Source: Callipepla californica brunnescens
Taxonomy: Eukaryota; Chordata; Aves; Galliformes; Odontophoridae
Assembly: GCA_023055505.1 (NCBI GenBank)
Contig: JALIRH010000044.1
Coordinates: forward strand, 3,038,001 to 3,102,000
DNA length: 64,000 nucleotides
Direction: 5' to 3'
The notes beneath the pieces are model-generated. The model saw only the letters and a list, made by a program, of their open reading frames with translations. It made no database searches and had not been told where the DNA came from. Numbering within the stretch: the first letter of the stretch is position 1; each line of letters starts with the position of its first letter. Below are positions 23,891 to 36,527 of this stretch, piece by piece. Position numbers and translations under genes: made by a program.

Positions 23891-23948
23891 AAACTTTTTG
23901 GACCAGATAACCTTCAGAATTCCTTTCTAGCCTTAACCATTCTGATCT
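23891..23948 (+). mobile_element. CR1 3'-end stub, plus strand
   Basis: The segment 'ttggaccagataaccttcagaattcctttctagcc' followed by 'ttaaccattctgat' corresponds to the final part of the CR1 3'UTR ('ggaccaggtgaccttcagaggtcccttccagcc...aaccattctgtgat'). The usual terminal short repeat is degraded. Only about 58 bases are recognisable. It may be an independent short insertion or the detached tail of the CR1 ending near 23245. Confidence 0.6.
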
Positions 23949-25976
23949 TGTGCTTCCACAGTTACACTGCTATTTGAGTGGGAGACAGTTGTCTCTTGCA
24001 CAAAACCAGTCATACTTAGTGGTGTCTATTTTATAACCTATCTTCAGTCTGTTAGTTTAAGATACTTGTGCAGCTCGGTTACATCACTGATGATGTAAAT
24101 TGTGAATGTTGTTGCTCCATTTCACACATCACCATCTTAAAAATATATCAAGATAACAAGACATCGCTCCGTTGCTTTAAATAGTACAGTCACTGACTGT
24201 GCTTCTTTGCACTAACCTTAATACAGAGCAGGAATTTTCCAGGTATTCTCATAGCCAAATTCTTGTTTGTTTTCTTGCAAAGACTTTTTTCACTGATTGA
24301 ATGAGTAAATCAATAAGGACACGGAAATAAAATGTGTACAACATGCTTCTGTTGCTACATGTTTTCATCCCAGCTGCTCTACTAAATATATATGTTTGAG
24401 AGCATTTTGGACCCATCACTGTTGCTTGAACTGTGCTCTTCAGTGAATGACAGCCCATTGCTGTTTAGCAGAGCAGAAATTCTTGGTCTGTCTTCAGCCT
24501 CACTGCTGTACGCAAGTTCTCTCTATGTGAATATTTGCAATGGAACAAGCCAAGATCCGAATCTGAATAACTAAATATTATCTTGAACAAAAAAATAACT
24601 CCATAACCTCTTGTCTGCCCTTTACAATTAAACAAAGAGGTGTCTGAGAAGTGGAAACCCATTTGCGAACAGTGTGAACCAGTGGCTGTTACCATCCGGC
24701 CCTTTAGTTTGGTTTTCCCTTCTGTTCTGCAAGTTCTTGCATGTGGGAAGACTGTTGATGGAGAGTGATGGTGGCTTTTTTTTTTTTTCTGTTTGTATTT
24801 GAGCCTGTGTTCAATGTTCATTTAGCCAAGAAGTAGTTTTTTGTCTGTTTTAACTCTGAAACAAAGGTAATGAATTGAAGTCAAGTAAGGTCATGCAATC
24901 AGAAACCATACTGTGTGTCCCAGAAGACCTGGCACAAAGCCCAAGCAGTAAATTACTTATACTGGGTACCCAGTGTTAATAGCAATTGGAGAATGATCCT
25001 GGTGCTCTGGTCCTTTGGGATAAGTTATGTTAGGCTCTACTAAATTAAAGGAGGGGTAAATCCCTGCAATTCACCCAGAGGAGCCTTGTAAACAAGGAAT
25101 TTGAATGGTTGGCAAAAGTGTTGAAAGCCTGTTCACCAGTTTTAATTCCTTAACCAACACTGTGGATACTGCAGCAGAGATGACTGGACATGTCTATTGT
25201 CATGTCTGGATTCAATCCAGACCTATAAGATGATTTTCTGTGGCAGTTTTTGGTTAATTATAAGAACTGCATTAAAAGAAAAAAGCCCACAAACTTCATC
25301 CTGTTCTGTTTTATAGTTTTCCCCAGTGTGTAAGTTCTTCCCAAAATGTTACCCTCTGATATATAACACATCCCATGTTGTTTTACTAAGCTATGATTCT
25401 GTAGTAAGTGTTTGAAATTTACAGCTTCAGTTAGTTGTAGACGCTAGAGGTGTTTATTTTTTCTCAGTTGTTCTTGCTATGCAATGAATGTAACTCACTG
25501 AGTGCTCTCAGACTCTAACCCTGGACTCTGGCAGCCTTATTCTTTCCAAGAAATAGCACATCAGCTTCAGTATTCTGGTAATATGAGTTAGATCTTTCTG
25601 CTTATTACAGAATAATAATTTGCAGACTGAGGAGGATGAAAGACAAGAACTGAAGTCACACAAGGTCATTTCTTACTGCACTGAAAATAGAGCTTAAGTT
25701 TTAAACACAGCTTAAGAAAATTGCAGCCACTTATTTGTATTGATTTGCAGAAAGGCTATCTGCCTATTAGTTTGAATCTGGTGGTTCCATAATAGGAGGG
25801 GGTTCCTTCTTTCTAAAGTCATTTGTTCCAGTGAGTTAAAGTTCCCTGTTTGTATGAAGGTCTGACTGCTGGCAATTGTTGTGATTGGTGCCACGTTTCA
25901 ATCAGTGTTTCTTGTAGACAGTGGGAGCTGCTGGGCCAGAGGGATCCCGGATCCTCAGGATTTTTTTTATAGAAGT

Positions 25977-25997
25977 TTTTATTTATTTATTTATTTT
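25977..25997 (+). repeat. (TTTA)n short simple repeat
   Basis: About five TTTA units following a T-rich stretch. Low complexity, with no associated gene or element recognised. Confidence 0.85.
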
Positions 25998-28900
25998 TAC
26001 TCCTTGGGGTTGGGGAGAAGAATTTCTTCTTTAGGAAGAGAAAAAGCCACCATAAATACAAGACATATGTTTGGTAAATGGCTAGTATGGTTTTAATTGG
26101 AAGTTAATTGCTGTATTTCTGCTTGAGGCTGATTAGCAAGGCTTTAATGCAAAGTATTCAATTAAGTTAAGGGTCATGTAGGTTTCTATAGAGGGTAAAA
26201 CAAGCTTACTTACAGGTGGGAGATGAGCAGGCTGTGAGTGTGGTTGGAAGACACCTGCCCCTGCAAAGGCTGTGCAGGCTTCAGGGCACTTGTGTCCAGG
26301 CTTGTGATCTGTACAGGTTCCAAGCCTCATCTGTCTTTATAGTGGTATCAGGCAGAAAAAATGACCAGGATGTTTTCCCTTTTGTGTGCCCGCTAGGTAT
26401 CACAAAAAGCCTTGAATAGGCCTGCTGCTAGGGTAGATGGGGCTTTGTGTTGGCCTGACCTGAGCACTATGGATTGCACCAGCCTTGGGGGATGAAGTTG
26501 GCCATGGAATTTACCTGTAAATTCAGTGCTTGGGGAGAATTCCCATAGCAACTATTTTAATTTCATTGTATGTCACTTCCCTCCAAAAATATTATTTTGG
26601 AGGCTTTGATGGACCAGTAAACATGGCTTTTAGTAGGAGGTTCCTTCAGGTTTGTTGCTTGAGGTCAAGATGCAGTTCTGCTATTTCTGCCTCATCAAAT
26701 GCCACCAACTGGGCGTGCTGCAGAGAGGATGCATGCCCCATGCCTGGGGACTGAATAGGATTTCTTTTCAGTGGAATGGAAAAGGAGAAAGAGGCACTGG
26801 GGAATTATATGCTGTTGTGCAAACAGTTGCTTGGCATGAAAGCAAAGTTCAAATACCCCACCAGCTCCAATTCACAGTTGGCAAGCAAGCTGGAGGGTCA
26901 GGTTCATTGCGTGGGGGATTCTGCTTGAGTTTCAGATCCAACCCAGCATGGTAATGTCAAGGAAGAGTGAAAGCATCATCAGGTCCAAGTTACAACTCAT
27001 TAGAGTAGCTCATAACATTCTACAATGAGTGTAGTGAGACTGGAGCCGAAATATGGAGGAAGTTGGAGGTTGAGAATTTTCTGGCTTTTGAGGTTTTATG
27101 AACCTTGCAAACTGTTTTATGGCATCATAAATGTAGCTGAATCTGTGAACCATTTTTCTGTAATTTAAACCCTTTTCTTTCCAGGGCCATTCAGATTATT
27201 AATGAAAATAGTGTAAAGAAATGAGTTAAATCTCAAGCTGTCCTGCAAAAATAGAATATCCCATCAGATCTCTTGAACACCAGGAAACACATACAGTGCC
27301 TTTATTTGCTGGCTGATGTCTGTCTTGGCTGCAGTTTCCAGTTGCACACCTACTTTCATTAGTTTTCAGTCTCTTCTGTGATTATTTATTTTCCCTTCAC
27401 CATTGTTTCCTAAGGAAACAAAGGTTATAAAATAATCTACTTGTACCTGCATAGATTTCTTTTGGTCTGTAGGAAACTTGGTGTCATTAGCCCATGGATT
27501 CATCTGGGTTTCTGCTTTCCTAAATGTATCTCTAAAGCAGTATGTAGCCCTATAATGTCCTTGAACAAATCAAACTGACAATCTAGGCAGCAGTGAAACT
27601 AGATCAGTGTTCGTTATTCCTTGGCTAGCCATAAGAGAAACATGGAGCTTGTTTAGCAAATTGAAACATCCCAAATTATCATCAGGCCTATGACCATTCT
27701 GGATTCTTTTTATTGGTAGTTGCTGAAGCCAAACAGGACCAGACTGAGTCTATTAATTCATCTTTGCTTGTCTGGAAATGCTGCTGCTGTCTGACTGTGC
27801 TCCTGGAAGCATCAGACTTGGCTTTGCCTTGAGGGAAGCTGGATGCGGAGGCCACGTGTTATCAGCTGATCCTACTCTTTGTGGGAAAGCAAGGCAATGC
27901 AACTGGCCCAGGACTCTGCATGTTCTGCAGCATCCTGCTCACACTAATTCACAGCTGAAGCAGGCACGTGACTCCCAGTTCTATTCCCTGTCCTGTCTCT
28001 CTTTGGTATTAACTGTCTTCTCAGATCGTGGTGTATTGTGGTCACAGAACATTTTCCTTTGTACAGGGGTTGAAAACCATAGTATGTGTGATACCATGTG
28101 TTTTGGTGTGAGTCCACCAGGTCCTGGGTAAAGGGCAGTCCCTGTGGCACTTAGCTTCCCATATGGTTAAGGCAGAATAGTAGGTAGGCAGTGTGGCAAA
28201 CATTTGTCCTAATAAGACAGACACTGCTCTGGCCAAAATTGCAAAAAGAGGCTGTCAAATGAGTAGGACCAGCAAGGGAGGGTTTTGTGGCTTTGCTCAG
28301 ACCTTGTATGGGGAGGAAGGTAGGGAGGGGTGAAGAAGCTGGGCTTGATCCATTGCAGACTACCTGCATTCCTTCCCCAGGGCCGGTGCTTCACAGCATA
28401 ATTCCCTTATGCTCTCTTATCAGCAGAGGGAAGGTGTTTTATTACTGGGTTGCTGCTGGCTGCTCACCAAGCATCTCTGAGGCAGCAATCGTCACTCAAG
28501 CTAAATTAAAGAGCACTCAAGTACATGTAGAAGTAGGAAAAACAAACTGTCTGGAACTGAATCCAGAACTCCTGCTGCTTGGAGATGCCTGGGTGATGTG
28601 AGGCTTTACTCCTAATCCTAACCAAGTGCCCATTCTGCAGATAAAGCCTGAATTTCCAGAGCTGCTCAAATAGTTTAGGTACCATTTTTCTTTAGTCTGA
28701 AATATGTATTGTCAAAATTCAGGGTTTCTGGGCTTTTCTCTGACTGCATCACTAATACTTTGTACACCCTTAACCAGGTCAGTTAAATTGCATTGGCTAT
28801 TGTGCTCCATGCAGTAATCCCCACTCGCAGCTCAGTGATGCTGCAGGATTTAGAGAAGGTGTGTAGAGTCCTTCAAGCTTCAATGCAATGAGTGGTGGAG

Positions 28901-30226
28901 GCCAGAGCAGTAGTATTTCTGTTGGCATTAAGTCATCATCTTATGTGGTGAGGCTTTGCAAGTTCTTTCTCAGAAAGGACACCTCAGGCGCTTTTGAAAC
29001 AAGTCCTCCCACCACCAAAATGTTTTCTTTTGGATTATTCCTTCAGGATAATGGTTATTGTGTGAGATGCCTGAAGCACTGTAGAGGCTCATGCAGCTTG
29101 TGTTCTGCCTGCTGTAACCATCCCACAGTTGACATCTATCCTTTTGTGGGGGCAGGGGTGCTGACCCAAATTCGCTTGAGCTGTCCCAACCTTGTCTCGT
29201 TCTGCTTGGTGTGGAACTGGTACCTGCAGGCAGCAGGTCTTCCTGCATCATAGAAAAAGTTGAAGATTCGGTGTGCCTCCCAACAGTTTTAAACTTTAGG
29301 ATACCTCGGAAAATGTATATTTATAGTTTTGACAACAGTTGATAAATAGTGTTGCAGGGAATAATAGATCTTGCAAAAAAAAAAAAAATTCTCAAGAATA
29401 TTTTGTCAAAATCGGCGACCTGGAAAATAACTGACTAGGGAGAGGGATAATGCACATAGGAAAAGAACACATGGGGAATTGTGGATGGTCTTTGGATGGA
29501 ACTCATTAACAACCCTGTTGATGCAGGCCCTGTTGTGTTCTCTGCCATCACAGAGCCTCAGTTGCAAGCAGAGGAAGCCCATTTTCCACCCAAAATTGTT
29601 CTGCCTCCAGGCATTGTCTGACCCCAAGCTTTGGAGACAGTCGCTTAAATATTTGTGGCTTTCAAGCACTTGTTCTTGATGACCTCCAATGAACTGTTCA
29701 GTAAACCAGCCCTGACACTGACCCATGTCCCTGTACCACAAGAAACACCAGCTGCTCTCTGTCTACAGAATGAAAGTGCCCTGTAAGTGGGACACCATGG
29801 GCTGTGGCCACTATGTCTGGTTGCTTTTCCCTCCCAGAGGCACGAGACCCCTCTGCTGGCACTGGGGGCCCTGTAGCTGATTAGACTTTAGGGTAATGCA
29901 TTGCTGGAGAAGAGATACTAATTTTATGAACATTGGCTATCAGGTTTTCAGTGCTCTTGGTGAGCAGCTTAATACTGTGAATATCCAGGGATGACATCTG
30001 TCATCATGACAAAGCCTCTTTGAGCTCCCCCGGCCCTATGTTCTTTGTGAGCAGTGATATTATTCAAGTCTTTGCTCAGCCCCTGATCTGTTTTCAATTT
30101 GCTGATAATTATGTCACTTATTTTTTTGATGTTGATGCAACCGCAAATCAAGCTAGCTCACTGCAGTCATCTTGCTCCATCTCTTCTGTCGGCGATATGC
30201 TCTTCTGCGCAGCATCTTGATCTCAT

Positions 30227-30244
30227 TGCATGCATGCACGTGCA
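30227..30244. other. Alternating purine-pyrimidine segment TGCATGCATGCACGTGCA
   Basis: Eighteen bases of perfect purine-pyrimidine alternation, including the perfect 12-base palindrome TGCATGCATGCA. Such segments have Z-DNA potential and also carry RY/Sph-like CATGCATG and an ACGTG core. Function is unknown. Confidence 0.6.
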
Positions 30245-31649
30245 AGGAAGGAGCACTGTGAAATGACAGGGGTGATCTTTGTCTTTTTTAAGACAGCTTC
30301 TCAAATCCTTGCTAATTTAATTGATTATGGTGTTTATGATGTGGGAAGTCTGGCCTATGCACAGATCACAGGCAGCAAAGACTGAAAGCCCTTTGGCAGG
30401 GGGTATCCTGTGTTACACAAATGCATTAGGCACAAGCATCCAAGAGTCCTGAAGCTGACTGTCACTTGGTACAGAGTAACAAGGCTGTGCTCTTTTCTAT
30501 AACCATGTGTACTGTATATCCTCAATTACGTAGCACCCTGTAGCTCCTTCTGGCTCCAAGCTTGGATGCAGTTTGCTGCTTGCTGCTGTTTCCTAAACTT
30601 TTGTCAACATCCCTGCTTTCCAACTCCTGCTCTCCCTCAGTAGATCTTTCAGGTTATTATCCCTAAATTTATTTGCTTGCTTTTCCCTCATCTGACCCTT
30701 TTCTTGTTCTCGTGTTCTCAGACTTCTAAAAACTGCTTGAAATACAATTATCTTCTGTCTCCTCTTCTACTGGTAACAACTATCAATTGAGTTTTCCGTG
30801 AATTTATTTGCTATTTGTTTTTCTTCCCCAAAGGATGTAGTGTTTTTATGGTGACAGATTAAATTAATAAAAGCAGATTCTGAGAACACAGTGGAGACTA
30901 ATAAACTTCATAGGATGCATTGGAATATTGCCATAACTGAACAAGAAACCTGGATAACCAGTGATGGATAATGGGCCTGAATGTGCTGGGGGCAGGAAGG
31001 TGTCCACATGTTTGATGGCATTTGAATTCCTTTCAGCTCATCCTTCCTGAACAGGACTGAATCCAAAGGGATAATGTTTTCCAGGGAAGAAATTTTAGCA
31101 AAAATTCTTACTATTGAACCAAGTAATAGGCTGTGGAATTGTGAATGTGACTCACCATAATGAAGTATTACAAACACTTTTTCATGATGCATATGGCACT
31201 GGGTGTCTAATGGCACTGAGAAATTTGGTATTCAGAGTCAAGCTCTAACAAAAACTACAGAAGAAAGCACTCTAGGCATATGCATTCATGGTCATTTGTA
31301 TATATGTTATGTGTTTATTAATTTTTATCTGGAAGACTTATTTAATTTGTGCCCAGCTATTCCAGGAAGGAACAGCTGACCCAAGGATTGAACGCTGTCC
31401 CTTCATAGAGGTCAGTTTAGCCTCTCTGCAGCCAAAGAAGCTGGGAGTGCTGAGTTTTTTCTGGGGCTGGAGTTGATGTGAAAAATCAGATTCATTATAA
31501 TCTTGTAGTGATGGAATGAGCCTGCAGAGATCTCCTTCATCACTCTACTCCTAGGCAAGCAGCCATACACATTGTCTAGAAATAACTCTTCTGCCAAAAT
31601 TTTAATAAAAAAACCTTCCTTAGGTAACCTGCTGCAATGTTTAACTATG

Positions 31650-32160
31650 CTAATAGTTGGAAGGATTTCTTAGTATCTTTTTAAATCCACCTTGCCTCAA
31701 TTAAAACAGATTGTTTCTTCTCTTACTCTCAGTAAACATGGACAGCAATCGATCACCATCTCCCTGACCTTTTAAATCTAAGAAGATTGCTATTACATCT
31801 CTCCTTAGTCTTCTCTTTTGTAGACTAAACAAACCTACTTCCTTCTTCTATTCTTCCTGGGCTGTATTTTTCTGTGCCTTGATCATGATTATTACCGTTC
31901 TTTGGATTTTTTCCAGTTCTCTACCTCTCTTTAATTGTGGTGCCCCAAAATGAATACAGTATTCCAGAAAAGTGAAATCATTGCTCTTTTGTTATATACA
32001 CATGACACTTATGATAATACATCTTAGAGGGTAATTTGTCTTGTTTGCAATAACACCACACCGTCATCTCCTCGAGTTTGACTCAATCATGCTATGCAGT
32101 GCAGTTACGAGTTCAGTCAGTGCGTAGTTATGAATTATCTTTCTATTTCTGCACTGGATT
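31650..32160 (-). mobile_element. Old CR1 (L3/Y-like) fragment, minus strand
   Basis: A strongly diverged antisense CR1 copy. Landmarks in order are 'gaaggatttcttagtatctt', 'aaatccaccttgcctcaatt', 'agcaatcgatcaccatctcc', 'tctccttagtcttctctttt', 'ggatttttttccagttctct', 'gaatacagtattccag', and the stretch ending near a 'ctgcactggatttctcctt' segment. This order and spacing fits the 3' part of ORF2 in antisense of the older amniote CR1 lineage that is also widespread in reptiles, rather than recent galliform CR1. About 500 bases remain. No open frame survives. Edges are approximate and subfamily naming is tentative. Confidence 0.82.
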
Positions 32161-35100
32161 TCTCCTTGTGATATGTCTTACATTTCTTGTTGCTAGATAG
32201 GACTATCTCTCTATCTAGGCTTTTTTCACAGGCGGATCCTTCCTTTGAGGAGTGGCAGAGTATCTCAGTTTGTGATCCTTCACAGAGTTTAAAATGGAAC
32301 TCTTTGGCTGATATTCAGAAAGCTAGGACGGGGCTATTTGTTCAGCAGAGAGTAGGAAAATGTTTGAGATTTATAAAACTGTTTTTTTTTCTCCATTCAC
32401 CTACACATAAGCATTTAAGCAGCTTCTGTTTGTGGTGTCCATTCATTCATGAGTTATTAAAAATATTGGCTCTCTTTCAGCTGTGTGTTGCAGTTGTATG
32501 CTAAACATCATGTTAAATATATATAAACTGCTCAGATCTTGTTACTATTTCCTCAAAGATTTCTCTTTTCTAGACTTATCTGCAGTTTAGATATATTGTA
32601 TTTTCAAGCTCCAAATGAGATCTGTCTTCCACATTACTTCTATTTATGGAGAAGGCTTTATTTTATTTTATTTTTTATTTGAGAAGCAACTACAATGAAT
32701 GAGTTCCCCCCAGTCCTGAGAGGAGGTACTTGAGGACTGTGGTTAGAAAAAATAAGTCCGAGTAGATTTGCAACTTGGTGTTCTGTTTCTACTGTGTACT
32801 GGAAGTTCACAGCAATTGGCTGCCCCAGAAGAAATCCAGTTCCCTGAAATTCCCCCTACTCTCTATCATTGGATTTCTGTGTGCAGCATCCTGGTATAAT
32901 TTCCTCTTCTCCTTAATCTCTGTCTTCTTCTAATAGCCTTCCTATGCTGTGCATTTATTTAACAGATGATGATGAAGTTCACCAAATTAATGGGAAGACA
33001 CTTAATGCTGTCAGGTAGTGGAAAAGGGATTTCCTTGCTCTTGTCCTTGCAAATTTCTGTTCCAGAAGGCTCTGTGAGCATCGTGTGAAGCTGAATCAGT
33101 TCCTGCAGCATGTTTCCCTAGCAGTGTGCTGGCTGACATCACTCTGACCAGCAGTTCTAGTAAGGTTCTTGTCTGCCTGGCTGTCAAAAGACCACTTGAG
33201 TGTTTTCAGCAAATCAGCTTTAATAGCCTCAGCATTTCATCTCCATAAGGCCGTTAGTCCCCAGGTAACTATCGAGACAAACTGCAATCGCCTCCTGTCT
33301 GCTGAGCCATAAATCCTTATTTGCAGTTCACGTCTGTGCTGGAGTCAGTCTGCAGATCTCCTGTGATATGGTCATTAACTCCAGGATCAGATCACATGGG
33401 GAAAGCTGTTAGATTTCTAGTACATCTAAGAGAGGATGATGGGCCTCTTTTCCTGAAAACTGTTCCCTCCCATCTTGATTTTATCTGTCTGAACATAAGA
33501 GCTCCTGGGGCAAATCCTCTGTCCAGAGTGTCAGTGCAGTATAAGGAACAGAGTCATCGTTGCTGATTTTACAAGCTGGGGACTCATTAGTTTTTAACCT
33601 GGATTATGAAGCCCAGATGTTTTTCAGCTCTTTTCTGCATCATGACCAGGTGAAGGGCAGCTGAGAGTGCTAGGGTGGGCAGATGGGATGATTACGAGGT
33701 CAGCACAGAACCTTTGTGCATCACCAGCTGCCTGGGATAGAGACAGCCAGATCTGTGTAGATATAGAACTGTGATCTAGTGTGGAAATGTTGCAGTGATT
33801 TATAGACCTTGGCCTTGAAATCTAGCAGTGAAGGGATACCAAAGGTACTATATTTAAGAGGACTGGAAGAAGCACTGATGTACTAGAGTCTGCCCTATAA
33901 GCTTAGAAGGGCTACATGCCACTGGACAAGTCCATGTGTGGTTCTTCTCTCATGTATTTCTATTCCATTTGTTCTTCAGTGTAAGGATTTCCAAACATGC
34001 TTTCCAGCAGGATGGACTTGCTTACTGCTCTGCTCTCTCAGAGCATAAGATTTCTTGTATTGCTTTCTGGGTGCACCTGATTTATGGCTGGCTATGTGAT
34101 AATCAATTTGGGGGCAGTCATCTTTATAAAAAAAAACCTAAGCGATCTCTAGAGCATTGATGAGCCTCTACTGTTGGTGTCCTCATCTACACAACTTTGA
34201 TTTCTCCCTTCCAGTTCCGTGGACCTCAACGTTTTCCTGCTCTGCAGTAGCCTTCAACTGAAATGACGTAAGGCTTCAACTCATCCCTTCTACGCTTACG
34301 CACTTGTCAGCCTAAGAATTGTGTGATGTATTTGGCTGGCTGCCTTGACTAGATTTGAATTCTCAAGTAGTAAGGGTATTTGGTCACTCACTGGACTTGA
34401 TTGATGAGTGGAAAGAAGGCAGTCCAGGACAGTGTGACCTTTGTCACTCTCACGTCCAAGGATGTCTTGATTCAAGCATAGCTGAGAAAGCTTGCATTAC
34501 CCCCAGTAACTGAGTTATTCCATCTTGGCTCATCCTCCTCCTCCAGGGGCAGAGCAATGTAGGGAGCTCCCTTTCCCTGCCAGGAAACATCCATCCTGGG
34601 ATTTGTATGTGAGAAGCAATTGTTATCTTCTCTGCCTAATCGCTGCAAACCACATACATTTTGGAGGCACTGGGGGAGCCTGTTGCACTAGTCAAGATGA
34701 ATTAGGAGGATGTCACGATGATCTCTGTGCATAATAAGGAGAAAGAGACAGGCTGGGAAACATTGGACAAATGAAAAAAGAGAGCAATCAAGGAGAAAAA
34801 CTAGTTTTGGGCAGGAATATTCAGCTTGGCTGCCTTCCCTGTGGGCTTGTTCCATTAACATTTGGATATTCAGCAAAAGCTGTCTTTGCAGGGAGAAGGA
34901 GATAAGCAGAAATGCACTGATGTTTAGTTTAAAAGTAGCAGAGCTCCAGGTTTTGAGTACATTCTGGCTGGCTTCCTCCTCCCCTCTTGATGAAATATTC
35001 TGGCTTTGCAGTACCAAAATATGTAAGTGAGCCTGGGACATGCCTGGGCTCTCAGTGCGCGTGCGGTTCTGCTCCCTTCATCTGATTTCATCCAGATGTT

Positions 35101-36354
35101 TTCATTATTTTTCTTATTATTAAATTATGCTGCTATTAATAGACTGGAAATAGAGTTGTTCCTATGGACAGCAACTGGATGCAAAACTAGCACACTCTTT
35201 AGTCTCTAGCACTTGGTCTCTTTATTTACCTATTTACCATCCTTGTATTGTAAGATCATTCTCCAATGAAGGATGATATCAATCCTTTCTCTGTCTCTGT
35301 GAGTTGACTCTGGAAGGCTGCTGCATGATCAGGCAAGTAAAATCAGTGTGTTGATCTGTTGGGTGGAGGTCAGAGCATTCAACATCTTACTGAAGCAAAC
35401 CTTGTCTTCAATTTCTCTCCTTGGTTTGCAACATGCTCAGCAGTTTGGCTTCACTCTGTGTGCAAAGGTCCACAAGCGGAGGGGATTGTGCTAACATGAT
35501 TCCTCACATACGCAGTTTTGCAGACTGTAAAAGGCTGCTTTTCTTTGCAAGCTTTGGGGTGTGTTTGGAGGGATGCTGCCTCTTTGAAAGAGACTAGCTC
35601 GTCCCTGGAACTTCTGCTGCAGAAGGAATACTGCTGGATTCATGCCAAAGCCCAAGTGTGGCATATTTGTCTGAAGTCACAGGGGAGGCAGGACACATGT
35701 TAGTTCATTTTGCAGGTGAGACCACACCAAGTCAGATCTGAAATGCAACCGCTCCTAAACACTGGACTCATTATTACATGTGACCTGGCTCTTCAGAACT
35801 TGTGCAGTTCCTTTCAAGTTAACACTGGTACCTTGATGTTTGAGTGCCTATGTGACAGCAGTCATCTGCAACCAATCTGTATGGAGAAACCAACCATGAG
35901 CCAAGACTCTAGGGACTGTACTATCTGGAGCTATGAGAATTGAACTTGATGATTCAGCAGTCCTTTCCAGGCCTGCATTCCTCTGTTTTGAAGTGGGAAA
36001 CATGAAACTGGGTAATTCTTGAGCACCATGTTAGTTTTGGCTTTTAATGGTAGCATGCATCTCCTGAGAACCATTCATGACACATGAAGTCTTTCTTTAT
36101 TCCTTAATGATAAAACTTCAACACTTTGTTCAACAGTGATTTCATATGCACAATATTCCCGTTGTCAAGGTTTAATGCTAATAATAGACAGATGGCTGGC
36201 AGCTTGAAAAGCAGTAAGTACAGTATTTGCTATGTAAATAAAAACAATTTTAGCTTGGAAAAACTGAAGTGCAATGGAGTCTAGGGTCAGCTTGTGAGTG
36301 AATCAGAAGTAAATGCAACATAGCAATGAGATGTGTTTCTATGCAGGAGTGCTG
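32161..36354. other. Unique non-coding sequence, no gene seen
   Basis: About 4.2 kb. A TTTTA-type simple repeat lies at 32657-32680. A weak CR1-tail-like segment lies at about 35936-35985 ('gaacttgatgattcagcagtcctttccaggcc') and is too short to call with confidence. The segment 35075-35150 and the stretch around 36120-36240 are AT-rich with ATTA/TAAT words. Open frames are at most 117 codons and unrecognised. Confidence 0.45.
32657..32680 (+). repeat. (TTTTA)n short simple repeat
   Basis: TTTATTTTATTTTATTTTTT pattern, four to five imperfect units. Simple sequence without an attached element. Confidence 0.85.
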
Positions 36355-36527
36355 AAAAGTTGAAGGCCGTGAAACTCTGGAACAGTTTCTGCAGAGAGAT
36401 GTTGGGTGCCTCATCACTGGAGACATCCAAGGTCAGGCTGGATGGAGCTCTGAGCAAACTGATTGAGCTCCCTTGTTCTTTGCAAGGAATTTGGACTAAA
36501 TGACCTTCAATGGTTTCAACTCTAATA
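36355..36527 (+). mobile_element. CR1 3'-end fragment, plus strand
   Basis: A 5'-truncated CR1 tail. It shows 'gtgaaactctggaacagtt' (ORF2 C-terminal region, W-N-x-L type), 'tggagacatccaaggtcaggctgg', then 'ggaatttggactaaatgacctt' and 'tttcaactct', which are the closing part of the CR1 3'UTR. The terminal octamer-like repeat is not preserved. At about 170 bases it is too short to encode anything. Confidence 0.88.

Larger units (their letters stand above)
23949..31649. other. Long unique stretch without a supported gene
   Basis: About 7.7 kb. It contains T13 at 24776-24788, a TTTA-type repeat at 25977-25997, an A13-type run at about 29375, and an 18-base alternating purine-pyrimidine segment at 30227-30244. 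The part from 30020 to 30200 is rich in TAAT/ATTA words and has a low repeat content, as conserved non-coding elements often do. Open frames are at most 121 codons, lie on both strands and match nothing I know. A strong donor-like GTAAGTAAG occurs on the minus strand near 26206-26214 but lacks a matching acceptor. Confidence 0.45.

Noticed and set aside
26133..26330. Possible minus-strand exon next to a GTAAGTAAG donor
   Set aside because: No acceptor with a pyrimidine tract is found at a suitable distance, and the peptide is not recognisable.
35936..35985. Possible CR1 tail
   Set aside because: A short match to a 'ttgatgatt...cctttccaggcc' motif, without the terminal repeat or upstream CR1 sequence. 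Not strong enough for a feature.
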